This document shows, piece after piece, positions 27,617 through 35,963 of a DNA stretch of 64,000 bases. The DNA is taken from the NCBI RefSeq assembly GCF_024171605.1, contig NZ_JALKAA010000001.1, positions 558,001 to 622,000 of the forward strand. Direction: 5' to 3'. Below the pieces are notes generated by a model. The model was given only the letters and a program-made list of their open reading frames with translations. It had not been told where the DNA came from and did no database searches. This DNA comes from Pontibacter sp. HSC-36F09 (GTDB taxonomy: Bacteria > Bacteroidota > Bacteroidia > Cytophagales > Hymenobacteraceae). Position 1 is the first letter of the stretch. Every line of letters starts with the position of its first letter. Both the position numbers and the translations under genes were made by a program.

Positions 27617-28813
27617 ATGAAGCACTATACTCCGGAAGAGAAAGATTTTATACAGCAGCACCAGCACCGCAACCCCGCCGAACTGATGCTGCAGGCAGGC
27701 CGTTACCCGCAGCTGCCGGTCACTGACCTGGTCAAACAGATCCAGGCTCGGCAAAAAGCTACTGACAAACTGCCGACCTGGGTAGCGCATCCGGATGTGG
27801 TGTTTCCAACAGCGGTGTCGGTAGAGCAGACTTCCTCGGAGCCTGCAGCGGCTTTTAAAGCCTCGCTGGTGGAGGGCAAATTGCTCGTTGACCTGACAGG
27901 CGGTTTTGGAGTGGACAGTTTCTTTTTTGCAAAGCAGTTTGAGCAGGTGGTGCATGTGGAGCAGAACAGCGAGCTTTCGGAGATAGCCGCCTATAATTTT
28001 AAATTGCTAGGTGCTGCTAATATAGAGGCTGTGAATACTACCGCTGAAGATTTCCTGCAAAGCTTTACCGGCCATGCTGATGTGCTATACCTGGATCCGG
28101 CACGGCGTGGCGAAAGACAGGAGAAAGTACACCTGCTGCAGGACTGTGAACCGGATGTGCTGCAACTGCTTCCGGTGCTGTTTGCAAAGGCGAACGCGGT
28201 ATTGCTCAAGACCTCTCCTATGCTCGATATTGAACTGGCGCTGGAACAACTAGGCACCGTGGCACAGGTATGGGTGATCGCGCTGCACAACGAGTGCAAG
28301 GAAGTGCTATACCTGCTGCAGCCCCAGGCGGCTATCAGCCCCGAGCGCCAGGCGGTCAACCTGCTACCGGACGGCAGTATACAGTCGCTTACCTTTACCA
28401 AAGAGCAGGAAGAACAGACGACCGACAGCTTTGCCGACCCGAAGGCATATCTCTACGAGCCCAACTCTGCTATACTTAAATCCGGAGCTTACCGCAGTGT
28501 GGCCGGCCAATTTGGCCTTTACAAACTCCACCCCAACAGTCATCTCTATACCTCCGATCACCTTATACCTGATTTTCCGGGCCGGGCATTTGTCTGCCAA
28601 GGTATAGGGCGCTATAATAAAAAAGAGATTTTGGCCAGGCTGCCGCAGCGCAAGGCCAACATAACGGTTCGCAATTTTCTGGAGTCGGTGGCCGATATCC
28701 GCAAAAAGACAGGTATAAAAGAAGGTGGCGAAGACTATCTTTTCTTTACTACAGATATGCACCAAAAGCCTTTGGTAATCTATTGCCGCAAAGCGACGCC
28801 TCCTTCGAGCTAA
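27617..28813 (+). CDS. Class I SAM-dependent methyltransferase with THUMP-like domain
   Basis: This 398-residue protein has a Rossmann methyltransferase core with the SAM motif VDLTGGFGVDSFFFA (near residue 96) and the catalytic-type motif YLDPARR (near 157). The C-terminal third matches the THUMP-like domain found in Bacteroidota and Firmicutes methyltransferases, and includes FPGRAFVCQGIGRYNKKEIL and KKTGIKEGGEDYLFFT. RNA is the probable substrate by analogy with THUMP enzymes, but this is not shown. I chose the ATG at 27617, downstream of a TAAATTTG element. Confidence 0.85.
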   Translation: MKHYTPEEKDFIQQHQHRNPAELMLQAGRYPQLPVTDLVKQIQARQKATDKLPTWVAHPDVVFPTAVSVEQTSSEPAAAFKASLVEGKLLVDLTGGFGVDSFFFAKQFEQVVHVEQNSELSEIAAYNFKLLGAANIEAVNTTAEDFLQSFTGHADVLYLDPARRGERQEKVHLLQDCEPDVLQLLPVLFAKANAVLLKTSPMLDIELALEQLGTVAQVWVIALHNECKEVLYLLQPQAAISPERQAVNLLPDGSIQSLTFTKEQEEQTTDSFADPKAYLYEPNSAILKSGAYRSVAGQFGLYKLHPNSHLYTSDHLIPDFPGRAFVCQGIGRYNKKEILARLPQRKANITVRNFLESVADIRKKTGIKEGGEDYLFFTTDMHQKPLVIYCRKATPPSS

Positions 28814-29107
28814 TTTTTTTTCATACTAATTTCGACCGCTTTAGTTTTCTCCTCTCTTTGCATAGTCCAATCCTACTTTTGGCCAACCCTACTTGTTTAG
28901 CCCATCAACAGGTTCATTCACAACCACATACACCCTCTGTTATACTTGCATAACGCTATATACCCATACTAGTTACAGTCGGTTTTATTGCTATACCTGT
29001 CACAATTCCGATTCGCTTAAATTGCTAACCGTTAGAAACTTAACTCGTAAAAATGAGAGTCCCGTCTGAGACGGAGGCACTATGTTCAACTTAAATACAC
29101 GAAAGCT
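28814..29107 (+). other. Intergenic region with a small stem and two word-like sites
   Basis: This 294-bp AT-richer stretch holds a T run right after the methyltransferase stop, a CTATACC site at 28991, and a short stem CCGTC-TGA-GACGG near 29064-29076, about 30 bp before the next gene. I see no convincing coding sequence and no TAnnTTTG element. Confidence 0.5.
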
Positions 29108-29584
29108 ATGAAACGTAATAATGAGGAAAACCAGAATCAGAATATGAAACGTGGTAATGAGGACAACCTGAATCAGGGTCAGAATCAGAATCGTAACCAG
29201 AACCAACCAAGAAACGAATCCGGTGAATTTGAGAGCACTTCACGTTCTCAGAACAATCCTTCGGGACAGAGCAATCAGGGTTCACAAGCAAGAAGCAGCA
29301 ACCAGGGCCAGGGCTGGCACGGTGATTCACAAGGTCATGCAGAGGCCGGTCGACAAAGCCATAAGAACGACAGTTCATCCTCTTCGAGCAGCAACTCCTC
29401 ACAGAGTGGCCAGACTCAGGCCAGAAGTGGCAACCAGTCACAGGCCAGGAGCAGCAGTCAGTCTCAGGGCAGCAGCCAGAACCAGGGTAAAGGCTGGCAT
29501 GGTGACTCTGAGGGACATGCAGAAGCAGGACGCCAGAGCAACAAGAATAACAGCAATTCAGGCTCCAGCAACGATAATTCCTAA
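29108..29584 (+). CDS. Hydrophilic Gln/Ser/Asn-rich repeat protein with KGG-like motifs
   Basis: This 158-residue, highly hydrophilic, low-complexity protein has no signal peptide or membrane segment. It contains two near-identical units, GQGWHGDSQGHAEAGRQ and GKGWHGDSEGHAEAGRQ, starting near residues 67 and 127, exactly 60 residues apart. The N-terminus also holds a duplication (MKRNNEENQNQN, MKRGNEDNLNQG). The units resemble the Gly-rich repeats of KGG/Con-10-type general stress proteins. A role in desiccation or general stress is inferred only. Start choice is clear because the preceding frame closes nearby. Confidence 0.7.
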   Translation: MKRNNEENQNQNMKRGNEDNLNQGQNQNRNQNQPRNESGEFESTSRSQNNPSGQSNQGSQARSSNQGQGWHGDSQGHAEAGRQSHKNDSSSSSSSNSSQSGQTQARSGNQSQARSSSQSQGSSQNQGKGWHGDSEGHAEAGRQSNKNNSNSGSSNDNS

Positions 29585-29610
29585 TAATATAGTTTAGCTG
29601 CATATAATAC

Positions 29611-29644
29611 AGAGAAGCCCGTGGCAAATGCTGCGGGCTTCTCT
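29611..29644 (+). terminator. Hairpin after the repeat protein gene
   Basis: An 11-bp inverted repeat AGAGAAGCCCG/CGGGCTTCTCT (29611-29621, 29634-29644) lies 26 bp after the stop. There is no long T run, so termination strength is uncertain. Confidence 0.65.
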
Positions 29645-29725
29645 GTTGGCTTAAACCAGTGCTACCAGGCTGCGTAAACCAGGTATAGAAGACACAAGTT
29701 GTAACCGTACTAAAATTTGAATGCT

Positions 29726-29905
29726 ATGAAAAACGAGAAAGAAAATAAGAATATGCCGAAAAACCAGCAGTCCAACACGGGCAAGTCAAGCTCTAAAAAA
29801 GATATAGGCAATGACCTGCACAAAGACGCAGTGGGGAAAATGGGCTCCAACAACCCAACGCCACAAGCCCGCACCGACAACGAGCAGAAGAACCAAGGGC
29901 AGTAG
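29726..29905 (+). CDS. Small hydrophilic Lys/Asn/Gln-rich protein
   Basis: This 59-residue protein starts at MKNEKENKNMPKNQQSN; an in-frame ATG at 29717 would add three residues. It is strongly charged and disordered-looking, with a segment KKDIGNDLHKDAVGKMGS. It resembles the other small hydrophilic proteins at 29108 and 36391 in composition. A hairpin follows the stop by about 30 bp. No function can be assigned; it may belong to the same stress-associated group. Confidence 0.55.
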   Translation: MKNEKENKNMPKNQQSNTGKSSSKKDIGNDLHKDAVGKMGSNNPTPQARTDNEQKNQGQ

Positions 29906-29936
29906 CACAAAAAACAGAATGATAATCTGTATATTA

Positions 29937-29970
29937 GGCCAGCCACAGCAGTTGTATGTTGTGGCTGGCC
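29937..29970 (+). terminator. Hairpin between the small ORF and the EcsC-family gene
   Basis: A perfect 11-bp inverted repeat GGCCAGCCACA/TGTGGCTGGCC (29937-29947 and 29960-29970) is followed by ATTTCGTAT. It probably ends the small transcript at 29726-29905. Confidence 0.65.
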
Positions 29971-30004
29971 ATTTCGTATCTATACCTGCTACATCCTCCA
30001 ATCC

Positions 30005-30742
30005 ATGACTGCATACGAACAGCACGCTATACATGAACTCAGAAACTGGCAACATGAAATGCGCGGCAGACCTTCGTTGGTAAATAAGCTGGCGAAGCGT
30101 ATGCAGGACAAGATTAACAGTTACATTCCGGAGAAGGTGCATCAGGCTATCACGGCCACCATAAAACAGATGGTGCGGGCCGTACTCTTTGGGTCTGAAC
30201 TTACCACCAGAAAGCCTTATCCCTTCTCTTCTTTGCAGCTCACCGAATCCATCGTGCTGGAACGCATCAATTTCTATAGAAAAGCAGCTGCTGCAGAAGG
30301 AGGTATTACCGGAGCAGGCGGCTTTCTGTTAGGTATAGCTGACTTCCCGCTCCTGCTGAGCCTGAAGCTGAAAATGCTTTTTGAGATAGCCGCGCTCTAC
30401 GGCTATTCTGCCGATGATTACCGGGAGCGCGTATACCTGCTCCACATTTTTCAGCTTGCCTTTAGCAGCCAGGAGCGCCGAAGGGAGGTATACCTACAGA
30501 TCGAGCACTGGCAGCAGCAGGCACATCACCTTCCCGAAGACATCCACCAATTTGATTGGCGTACGTTTCAGCAGGAGTACCGCGACCACATCGACCTGGC
30601 TAAAATGGCCCAGCTCATACCTATTGTAGGAGCACCGATCGGAGCTGTGGTCAATTACCGGCTCATCAACAAACTAGGCACAACTGCCATGAACGCTTAC
30701 CGCATGCGGTGGCTGGAAGAGAAAAAGCAGCTACATCGTTAG
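30005..30742 (+). CDS. EcsC family protein
   Basis: This 245-residue protein matches the EcsC family by pattern. It has an amphipathic N-terminal half, the Gly-rich segment AAAEGGITGAGGFLLGIADFP (about 96-116) with two hydrophobic stretches, and the C-terminal segment LIPIVGAPIGAVVNYRLINKLGTTAM. EcsC proteins are associated with ABC exporters in Bacillus, but no transporter is adjacent here. The protein is probably membrane-associated. It sits with small hydrophilic stress-like genes. The function is unknown. Confidence 0.8.
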   Translation: MTAYEQHAIHELRNWQHEMRGRPSLVNKLAKRMQDKINSYIPEKVHQAITATIKQMVRAVLFGSELTTRKPYPFSSLQLTESIVLERINFYRKAAAAEGGITGAGGFLLGIADFPLLLSLKLKMLFEIAALYGYSADDYRERVYLLHIFQLAFSSQERRREVYLQIEHWQQQAHHLPEDIHQFDWRTFQQEYRDHIDLAKMAQLIPIVGAPIGAVVNYRLINKLGTTAMNAYRMRWLEEKKQLHR

Positions 30743-30813
30743 GCACCCATCCTCGTACTTTGTATAAGTGGCTCAGATAAAATCTGCCTGCCATACTATG
30801 CAAAACCAAAGAG

Positions 30814-31719
30814 ATGAATAGCGTTACGATTCTAGAGTTTCCGTCTAACCTTGGGCTGAAAGAGCCTTCGCAGGGGCACGAGCCGGGTGTCAGGAAACTA
30901 CCGGAATGGCTGCGCCAGCATCATTTTCATCAGTTAATCGCACCAGAGGCTACTCGGGTACTTCCCCCTCCTCCCTACCGCATGCACCACGACCCGGAAT
31001 CGGCGGTGCTGAATGCAGATACGCTTGCACAATATGCCCGGGAAGAAGCGAAGCTCTTAAATGAGGTATTGTCTGAACAGAAATTTCCTTTGATCCTGGG
31101 CGGGGACTGCAGCATTCTGATTGGAAGTGCACTGGCCCTAAAACAGAGGGGTACCTATGGGCTTTTTTACCTGGATGGGCATACAGACTTTATTGAACCA
31201 CCACAATCCGGTACCGGAGGCGCCGGAGGTATGGCAGCAGCCCTTGCAGCCGGTCGAGGTCCCAAGAAACTTACTGACATTCAGGGGCAGTCTCCTTACA
31301 TACAGGAAGAATATGTTTGGTGTGTAGGCAACCGTGAGTACGATGACGAATATGAGCAAGTAATACGAGACTCACAGGCTACTTATTTCACGCTGGATTT
31401 ACTTCGTCAGACAGGTATAGACAAGTGCGTAAGCTCATTTCTGAACATGGTAGACATCAATAACCTGGATGGCTTCTGGATTCACCTGGATGTAGACGTC
31501 CTGGATGACGAGATCATGCCAGCCGTTGACAGTCGGACTCCCGGTGGGCTAAGCTACGAGGAGTTTGACCGTATCCTATACCTTCTTTTATCCAGTCCGA
31601 AAGCCACCGGAATAGAAATTACTATTCTGGACCCTGAACTGGATCCGAGCGGAAAGTATACGAAGCTGTTTGTCCAATATTTTACAGATACCTTCCAGAA
31701 AGCCCGTACAGCAAAGTAA
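30814..31719 (+). CDS. Arginase-family protein with a variant metal site
   Basis: This 301-residue protein has the ureohydrolase fold motifs in order: LILGGDCSILIG (near residue 95), YLDGHTDF (near 121), HLDVDVLDD (near 226) and EITILDPELDPSG. In classical arginases and agmatinases the first motif is GGDHS, with His as a manganese ligand, and the second is DAHxD. Here they read GGDCS and DGHTD, so one manganese site is altered. The substrate is therefore uncertain: arginine, agmatine or another guanidino compound are all possible. It converges on the DNA glycosylase gene, with stops 2 bp apart. Confidence 0.82.
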   Translation: MNSVTILEFPSNLGLKEPSQGHEPGVRKLPEWLRQHHFHQLIAPEATRVLPPPPYRMHHDPESAVLNADTLAQYAREEAKLLNEVLSEQKFPLILGGDCSILIGSALALKQRGTYGLFYLDGHTDFIEPPQSGTGGAGGMAAALAAGRGPKKLTDIQGQSPYIQEEYVWCVGNREYDDEYEQVIRDSQATYFTLDLLRQTGIDKCVSSFLNMVDINNLDGFWIHLDVDVLDDEIMPAVDSRTPGGLSYEEFDRILYLLLSSPKATGIEITILDPELDPSGKYTKLFVQYFTDTFQKARTAK

Positions 31720-31721
31720 AA

Positions 31722-32321
31722 CTACTTCTTCCGGCTCACCCATTTGTTGCCTTTCAGCCAGAAGCGCCAGGGCAGCAGCGCATCCTCACCGGCATAGTCT
31801 ATACCTATCCGGGGGCCAATGGCTATACCTTCGGCAGGTAAGTCTATACCTTTGTCTTCTACCCAAATGGTGTCGCCGGTGAGGGGAGCGCCGTAGTGGC
31901 TGCGGTTTATACCTAAAGCGATGCTGAGCACGCCTGGTCCGGCGGTTAGGTTGGGCTTGATGGTATTCATGTTGCGGCGCAGCAGCATTTCTTCTATACC
32001 TTCTATTGGTTCTATAGCGCGCACCAGCACGGCGTCGGCGCTTCCTTCTACGTTGGTAATAATGTTGAACAGGTTGTAGATGCCATACACCAGGTATACA
32101 TAGGCCACCCCGCCTTCGTGGTACATAATTTCGGTGCGTTGTGTCCGGCGGTTCATGTGGGCATGGCAGGCCTTGTCGTTTGTGCCGGAGTAAGCCTCCG
32201 TTTCCACGATCATGCCGCCGGTGAGAATGCCATCGTGGTCTGTGTAGAGATACTTTCCCAGCAGGTCCTGGGCCACTTGCACGACATCCGGTCGGGTATA
32301 AAAGTCTTTTTTGAGTTTCAC
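31722..32321 (-). CDS. 3-methyladenine DNA glycosylase (MPG/AAG type)
   Basis: This 199-residue monofunctional glycosylase removes alkylated purines for base-excision repair. The family motifs TEAYSGTNDKACHA (near residue 40), VAYVYLVYGIYNLFNIIT (near 72) and LLRRNMNTIK are clear, followed by GPGVLSIALGINRSHYG. The catalytic Glu is in the ETEAY segment. Its gene holds four copies of the dispersed CTATACC word within about 200 bp (31799-32000). Confidence 0.9.
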   Translation of the reverse strand: MKLKKDFYTRPDVVQVAQDLLGKYLYTDHDGILTGGMIVETEAYSGTNDKACHAHMNRRTQRTEIMYHEGGVAYVYLVYGIYNLFNIITNVEGSADAVLVRAIEPIEGIEEMLLRRNMNTIKPNLTAGPGVLSIALGINRSHYGAPLTGDTIWVEDKGIDLPAEGIAIGPRIGIDYAGEDALLPWRFWLKGNKWVSRKK

Positions 32322-32509
32322 TTATGAATGAGTAAGGATGAATAACTACTAATTGATCGTTCCTGATGATTACTGAAGAACGGTAAAACAGTTTTAAGCG
32401 GGAGGAGAAAACACCCTTGCCTATAGCCAGCAGGCTTACTTTGACCCGTACCTGCCTGGCCTTCCCTAATTATTCCAACACACTTCATCTATCATTCAGC
32501 ATTAATCAC
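32322..32509 (+). other. Intergenic region upstream of the cobalamin riboswitch
   Basis: This is the 5' part of the gap between the divergent DNA glycosylase and btuB-like genes. It is AT-rich with no open frame worth calling. It must hold the glycosylase promoter, which I could not identify with confidence. Confidence 0.4.
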
Positions 32510-32517
32510 TAACTTTG
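32510..32517 (+). promoter_or_regulatory. -7 element (TAACTTTG) of the riboswitch transcript
   Basis: TAACTTTG matches TAnnTTTG and lies 8 nt before the first base of the riboswitch P1 helix, placing the transcription start at or next to the aptamer. No clear -33 TTG is visible. Confidence 0.65.
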
Positions 32518-32525
32518 CCTTCAGA

Positions 32526-32705
32526 TTGGTGGCCTTGTTATATCCAACGCAAGGCCTTAAAAGGGAAGTAGGTGAAATACCTATGCTGTTCCCGCAACTG
32601 TAATCTTCTTAAAAAGGGTAGCCAAAACCACCGCCACTGTGCCGCACAACGCATGGGAAGGCTGGCTGACCTGAAGAGAGCCAGGAGACCTGCCAGTTCG
32701 ACCAA
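32526..32705 (+). ncRNA. Cobalamin (adenosylcobalamin) riboswitch
   Basis: The leader of the TonB-receptor gene holds the class-defining sequences in order: AAGGGAAGTAGGTGAAATACC near 32561, the CCCGCAACTGTAAT segment near 32591, GCCACTGTGCC near 32633, GGGAAGGC near 32655, and GAAGAGAGCCAGGAGACC (32673-32690). TTGGT (32526-32530) can pair with ACCAA (32701-32705) to close P1. It should repress the downstream uptake genes when B12 is plentiful. The switching mode, by translation or termination, is not obvious, since the GTG start lies about 110 nt further on. Confidence 0.93.
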
Positions 32706-32814
32706 AATTGTCGTATGCTTTCGGGTAAAAAGCTGCACGGCCTTCGCTATACCTGCGCGCGCTGTTCCTGCCCTATACCTGCCTGCATGCTTCGGGATTT
32801 AAGCAAGCGTATAC

Positions 32815-34728
32815 GTGGCAAAGTTTCACTACCGTCTTTTCTTGTGCCTGGCCATTTCGCTAGGTATAACTTCACCCGCTTTTGCGCAGCAGGATACTAC
32901 GTTGTACCACCTGCGCACCGTCGAGATTTTTGGTAAACCCGCCGAGGTTTTTGCCTCTGGGAGCCGGGTCAGCACCCTCGACAGCAGTTTCATCCGCACC
33001 TACGCCTCCGGCTCTATAGCCGATGCGCTACAGGTCCGCACACCGGTATTTCTGAAAACGAACGGACCGAGCGGCATTTCCACTCCCTCCTTCCGGGGCA
33101 CCAGCGCAACACATACCGCCGTACTCTGGAACGGCCTCAACATCAGTCAGCCTGCTTTGGGGCAGAGCGATATGTCCTTGTTGCCTTTAAGCAGCATCGG
33201 GAACATTGCGGTGCAGCATGGTGCGGCGGGAGCTACGTATGGCAGCGGAGCGATCGGCGGGGCTGTTTTACTCAACTCTCCAACACAACAAGAGCCAGGT
33301 TTTGGTGCGGAAATATTCCAGGAAGTCGGCAGCTTTGGACGCTACTTTTCCAGTGCCAGCGCCCGTTACAGCGGCCAAAAGGTATCTGTTGCTTTAGGTG
33401 GCTATTATCTGGCGGCAGAGAACGACTTTTCTTTCCGAGACTATGGCCGTATCGGGGCGCCTACCCGCCGGCAGGACCAGGCACAGGTGGCACAGCATGG
33501 TTTTACGCAGGATGTAAGCTGGCAACTCTCCCCCAATACCCGACTGGCTTTGCACGGCTGGTATACCTATGCTGATCGCGAAGTTCCACCAGCCCTGGCA
33601 GCAGCCAACACCAACGCCAAACAACTCGACCGGAACCTGCGCCTGATGACAGAACTTAACCACAGCAGCAACTGGGGCGAAACCTCTGTGAAGGCAGCCG
33701 TCTTCAACGATTATCTCCGCTACACCGACAACAGCAACAACTCCCTCACCGACATCAATACTTACCAGGTGCAGGCCGAGCAGACCTATACCTATGCCCG
33801 CCGCTGGAGTTTGCGGGGTGGCCTTAATCTACAGCACTTCGAGGCCGATGTACAGGGATATGGCCGACAGGTAACCGAAGACCGCGCCTCTGCTTTCCTG
33901 CTTTTCCGCTACGACCCGAGCAAGCGACTCGACCTGAGCCTGAATTTGCGCCAGGCTTTTGTGAAAGGCTATAACCCCACTCCTGCTCCTACGCTGGGTG
34001 CCAACTGGCTGCTGCTGGAGCAAAACGAGCACAAGCTATACCTGAAAGGCAACGTATCGGGCAGCTACCGGGTGCCGACGCTGAACGAGCGCTTCTGGCA
34101 GCCGGGCGGCAATCCGGACATCAAGCCGGAACAAGGCTGGAGTTACGAAACCGGTCTGCGCCACTGCTATACCTGGGGCCGTGTGCAACTCGAGTCTGAA
34201 ATGTCTGTTTACCGCATGCTGGTGGACAACTGGATACAGTGGATGCCTGTCACGTCCAGTTACTGGACTCCCCGCAACCTGCAGAAAGTACGCTCCCAAG
34301 GTATAGAACTCAGCAGCCGCGCCAGCACTTCGTCCGGCGATTGGCGACTCGCAGCTACAGGTGCCTATACCTATACTTCTTCTGAGCAGGTGAAAGCCTA
34401 CGAAGGAACCCAGGAACTGAACAGGCAACTCGCGCACGTGCCGCTGCATAAAGTACAGTTGGGAACAGATATCTCCTTCCGAACCTGGACATTGCTTGGC
34501 AACCTGACGCATACCGGACTTCGCTATACCGACAACAGCAATGCCGGCAGTCTGCCGGGCTATACCTTACTCAACCTCGCAGTTCATAAAAAATTCAACC
34601 TTGGTCAGTATCAGTTTGTCGCTTCGGTGCGCAGCGATAATGTGACCAACCGTGCCTATACCGTGCTCGAAAATGTGCCGATGCCACCCCGCAGCCTGGC
34701 TGCCGGCTTACGCTTTGTTATACCTTAA
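32815..34728 (+). CDS. TonB-dependent outer-membrane receptor, BtuB-like
   Basis: This 637-residue receptor starts with a GTG (MAKFHYRLFLCLAISL) and has a signal peptide ending near residue 25 (SPAFAQQD). The plug domain follows (residues about 35-150, with SFRGTSATHTAVLWNGLNIS and GAAGATYGSGAIGGAVLL), then a beta-barrel ending in NRAYTVLENVPMPPRSLA. Control by a cobalamin riboswitch and a BtuG-like lipoprotein 25 bp downstream point to corrinoid uptake. No btuFCD genes are visible nearby, so inner-membrane transport must be encoded elsewhere. The gene contains eight copies of the CTATACC/GGTATAG word. Confidence 0.9.
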   Translation: MAKFHYRLFLCLAISLGITSPAFAQQDTTLYHLRTVEIFGKPAEVFASGSRVSTLDSSFIRTYASGSIADALQVRTPVFLKTNGPSGISTPSFRGTSATHTAVLWNGLNISQPALGQSDMSLLPLSSIGNIAVQHGAAGATYGSGAIGGAVLLNSPTQQEPGFGAEIFQEVGSFGRYFSSASARYSGQKVSVALGGYYLAAENDFSFRDYGRIGAPTRRQDQAQVAQHGFTQDVSWQLSPNTRLALHGWYTYADREVPPALAAANTNAKQLDRNLRLMTELNHSSNWGETSVKAAVFNDYLRYTDNSNNSLTDINTYQVQAEQTYTYARRWSLRGGLNLQHFEADVQGYGRQVTEDRASAFLLFRYDPSKRLDLSLNLRQAFVKGYNPTPAPTLGANWLLLEQNEHKLYLKGNVSGSYRVPTLNERFWQPGGNPDIKPEQGWSYETGLRHCYTWGRVQLESEMSVYRMLVDNWIQWMPVTSSYWTPRNLQKVRSQGIELSSRASTSSGDWRLAATGAYTYTSSEQVKAYEGTQELNRQLAHVPLHKVQLGTDISFRTWTLLGNLTHTGLRYTDNSNAGSLPGYTLLNLAVHKKFNLGQYQFVASVRSDNVTNRAYTVLENVPMPPRSLAAGLRFVIP

Positions 34729-34753
34729 TTTCATATCCATACCTCTCAACAAC

Positions 34754-35884
34754 ATGAAAAAAATTACCCGTTTCCGTCACTATTTTCTGTCAGCGGCTTT
34801 TGCTATAAGCGCGCTTGCTTTTACTAGCTGTGACGATGATAATACTACTGGCCCCACCGGAGAATATGCCCGCAACGGAGTACTCATCTCCAACGAAGGC
34901 GCCATGACCAAATCGAATGCTTCGGTGAGTTTCTACAGCCACGACAGCAAATCAGTGGAAAACGAATCGTTCAAGAAAGTGAATACGCCGCTTGTGCTGG
35001 GTGATGTATTGCAGCACATGACACAGCACGGCGACCGGCTATATCTGGTGATGAACAACAGCGGCAAAGTAGTGGTAACCAATGCCAACACCCTGAAGGC
35101 CGAAGGCGAGACTACCGGACTGGAAGCTCCCCGCTATTTTGCTGCCCTGAACGATGACAAGGCTTACGTAACCGAGTGGTTGGGTTATGACCCCGTCACT
35201 TATGTATATGGCAACGGTCGTGTGGCCGTAATTGACCTGAAAACGCTGACTGTGACCAAAACCATTACGGTTGGCGTGCAGCCGGAGCAGCTTGTAATAG
35301 CTGGCGGTAAACTTTATGTAGCGAACAACGGCGGAAATACCGTAACGGTCATCAACACCGCAACAGACGCCATCGAAACCGCTATTACAGTAAACGACGG
35401 CCCCAACAGCCTGGCCTTGGACCGTAACAATATGCTTTGGGTGAGCAGCCAGGGTATAAAAGCCTACGATCCGGTTGACTGGTTGGTGAGCGAAGAGAGC
35501 AGCACGCCTGGCTCGCTTGCTAAAATCAACACGACCAGCAACTCTGTAGTGGCTATACTTACTTTCAGCCAAAACGCACCGGCTCCGGGCAAACTCACAC
35601 CAAACCTGAACGGCGATAAACTCTACTATGTGTTCAACAACAAGGTATGGGTACAGGATGTGAACACGACTTCACTGGCTTCTCAACCGCTCATTGACCG
35701 GGGCACTTATGTAGCTTATGGGTTCAATGGGTTGGGTGTGGAACCTGCAAGCGGCACTATTTACGCCGGCAAAGCAACTGACTACGCCTCCAACGGCTGG
35801 GTAGTACGTTACAATCCGCAGAGCGGCGCTGCTGTAGATTCCTTCCGGGTAGGTATAGCACCAAACGGGTTTCTATTCCGTTAG
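34754..35884 (+). CDS. Surface lipoprotein beta-propeller, BtuG-like (YncE/DUF5074 type)
   Basis: This 376-residue protein starts at the ATG at 34754, giving a lipoprotein signal (SAAFAISALAFTSC) with lipid Cys26 and an Asp run (CDDD), a likely surface-export signal. The remainder consists of YncE-like propeller blades such as GRVAVIDLKTLTVTKTITVG and YVANNGGNTVTVINTATDAI. In Bacteroides thetaiotaomicron, BtuG is a surface propeller that captures B12 with very high affinity and hands it to BtuB. Position directly behind a riboswitch-controlled BtuB homologue supports the same job here. The longer open frame upstream overlaps btuB and is rejected. Confidence 0.88.
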   Translation: MKKITRFRHYFLSAAFAISALAFTSCDDDNTTGPTGEYARNGVLISNEGAMTKSNASVSFYSHDSKSVENESFKKVNTPLVLGDVLQHMTQHGDRLYLVMNNSGKVVVTNANTLKAEGETTGLEAPRYFAALNDDKAYVTEWLGYDPVTYVYGNGRVAVIDLKTLTVTKTITVGVQPEQLVIAGGKLYVANNGGNTVTVINTATDAIETAITVNDGPNSLALDRNNMLWVSSQGIKAYDPVDWLVSEESSTPGSLAKINTTSNSVVAILTFSQNAPAPGKLTPNLNGDKLYYVFNNKVWVQDVNTTSLASQPLIDRGTYVAYGFNGLGVEPASGTIYAGKATDYASNGWVVRYNPQSGAAVDSFRVGIAPNGFLFR

Positions 35885-35898
35885 AAATCGACCTTTCT

Positions 35899-35949
35899 AA
35901 AAGCACGATGCCCGGCACTCACTAACAGAGCGCCGGGCATCGTGCTTTT
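35899..35949. terminator. Bidirectional terminator between btuG-like gene and lipoprotein gene
   Basis: A perfect 18-bp inverted repeat (35899-35916 and 35932-35949; core GCACGATGCCCGGC) starts with A4 and ends with T4. It serves both convergent genes. Confidence 0.9.
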
Positions 35950-35963
35950 ATACCTGAGCCAAC

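Noticed and set aside
34652..34753. Upstream extension of the BtuG-like protein (34 extra codons)
   Set aside because: It overlaps the 3' end of the btuB-like gene and would bury the lipoprotein signal peptide.
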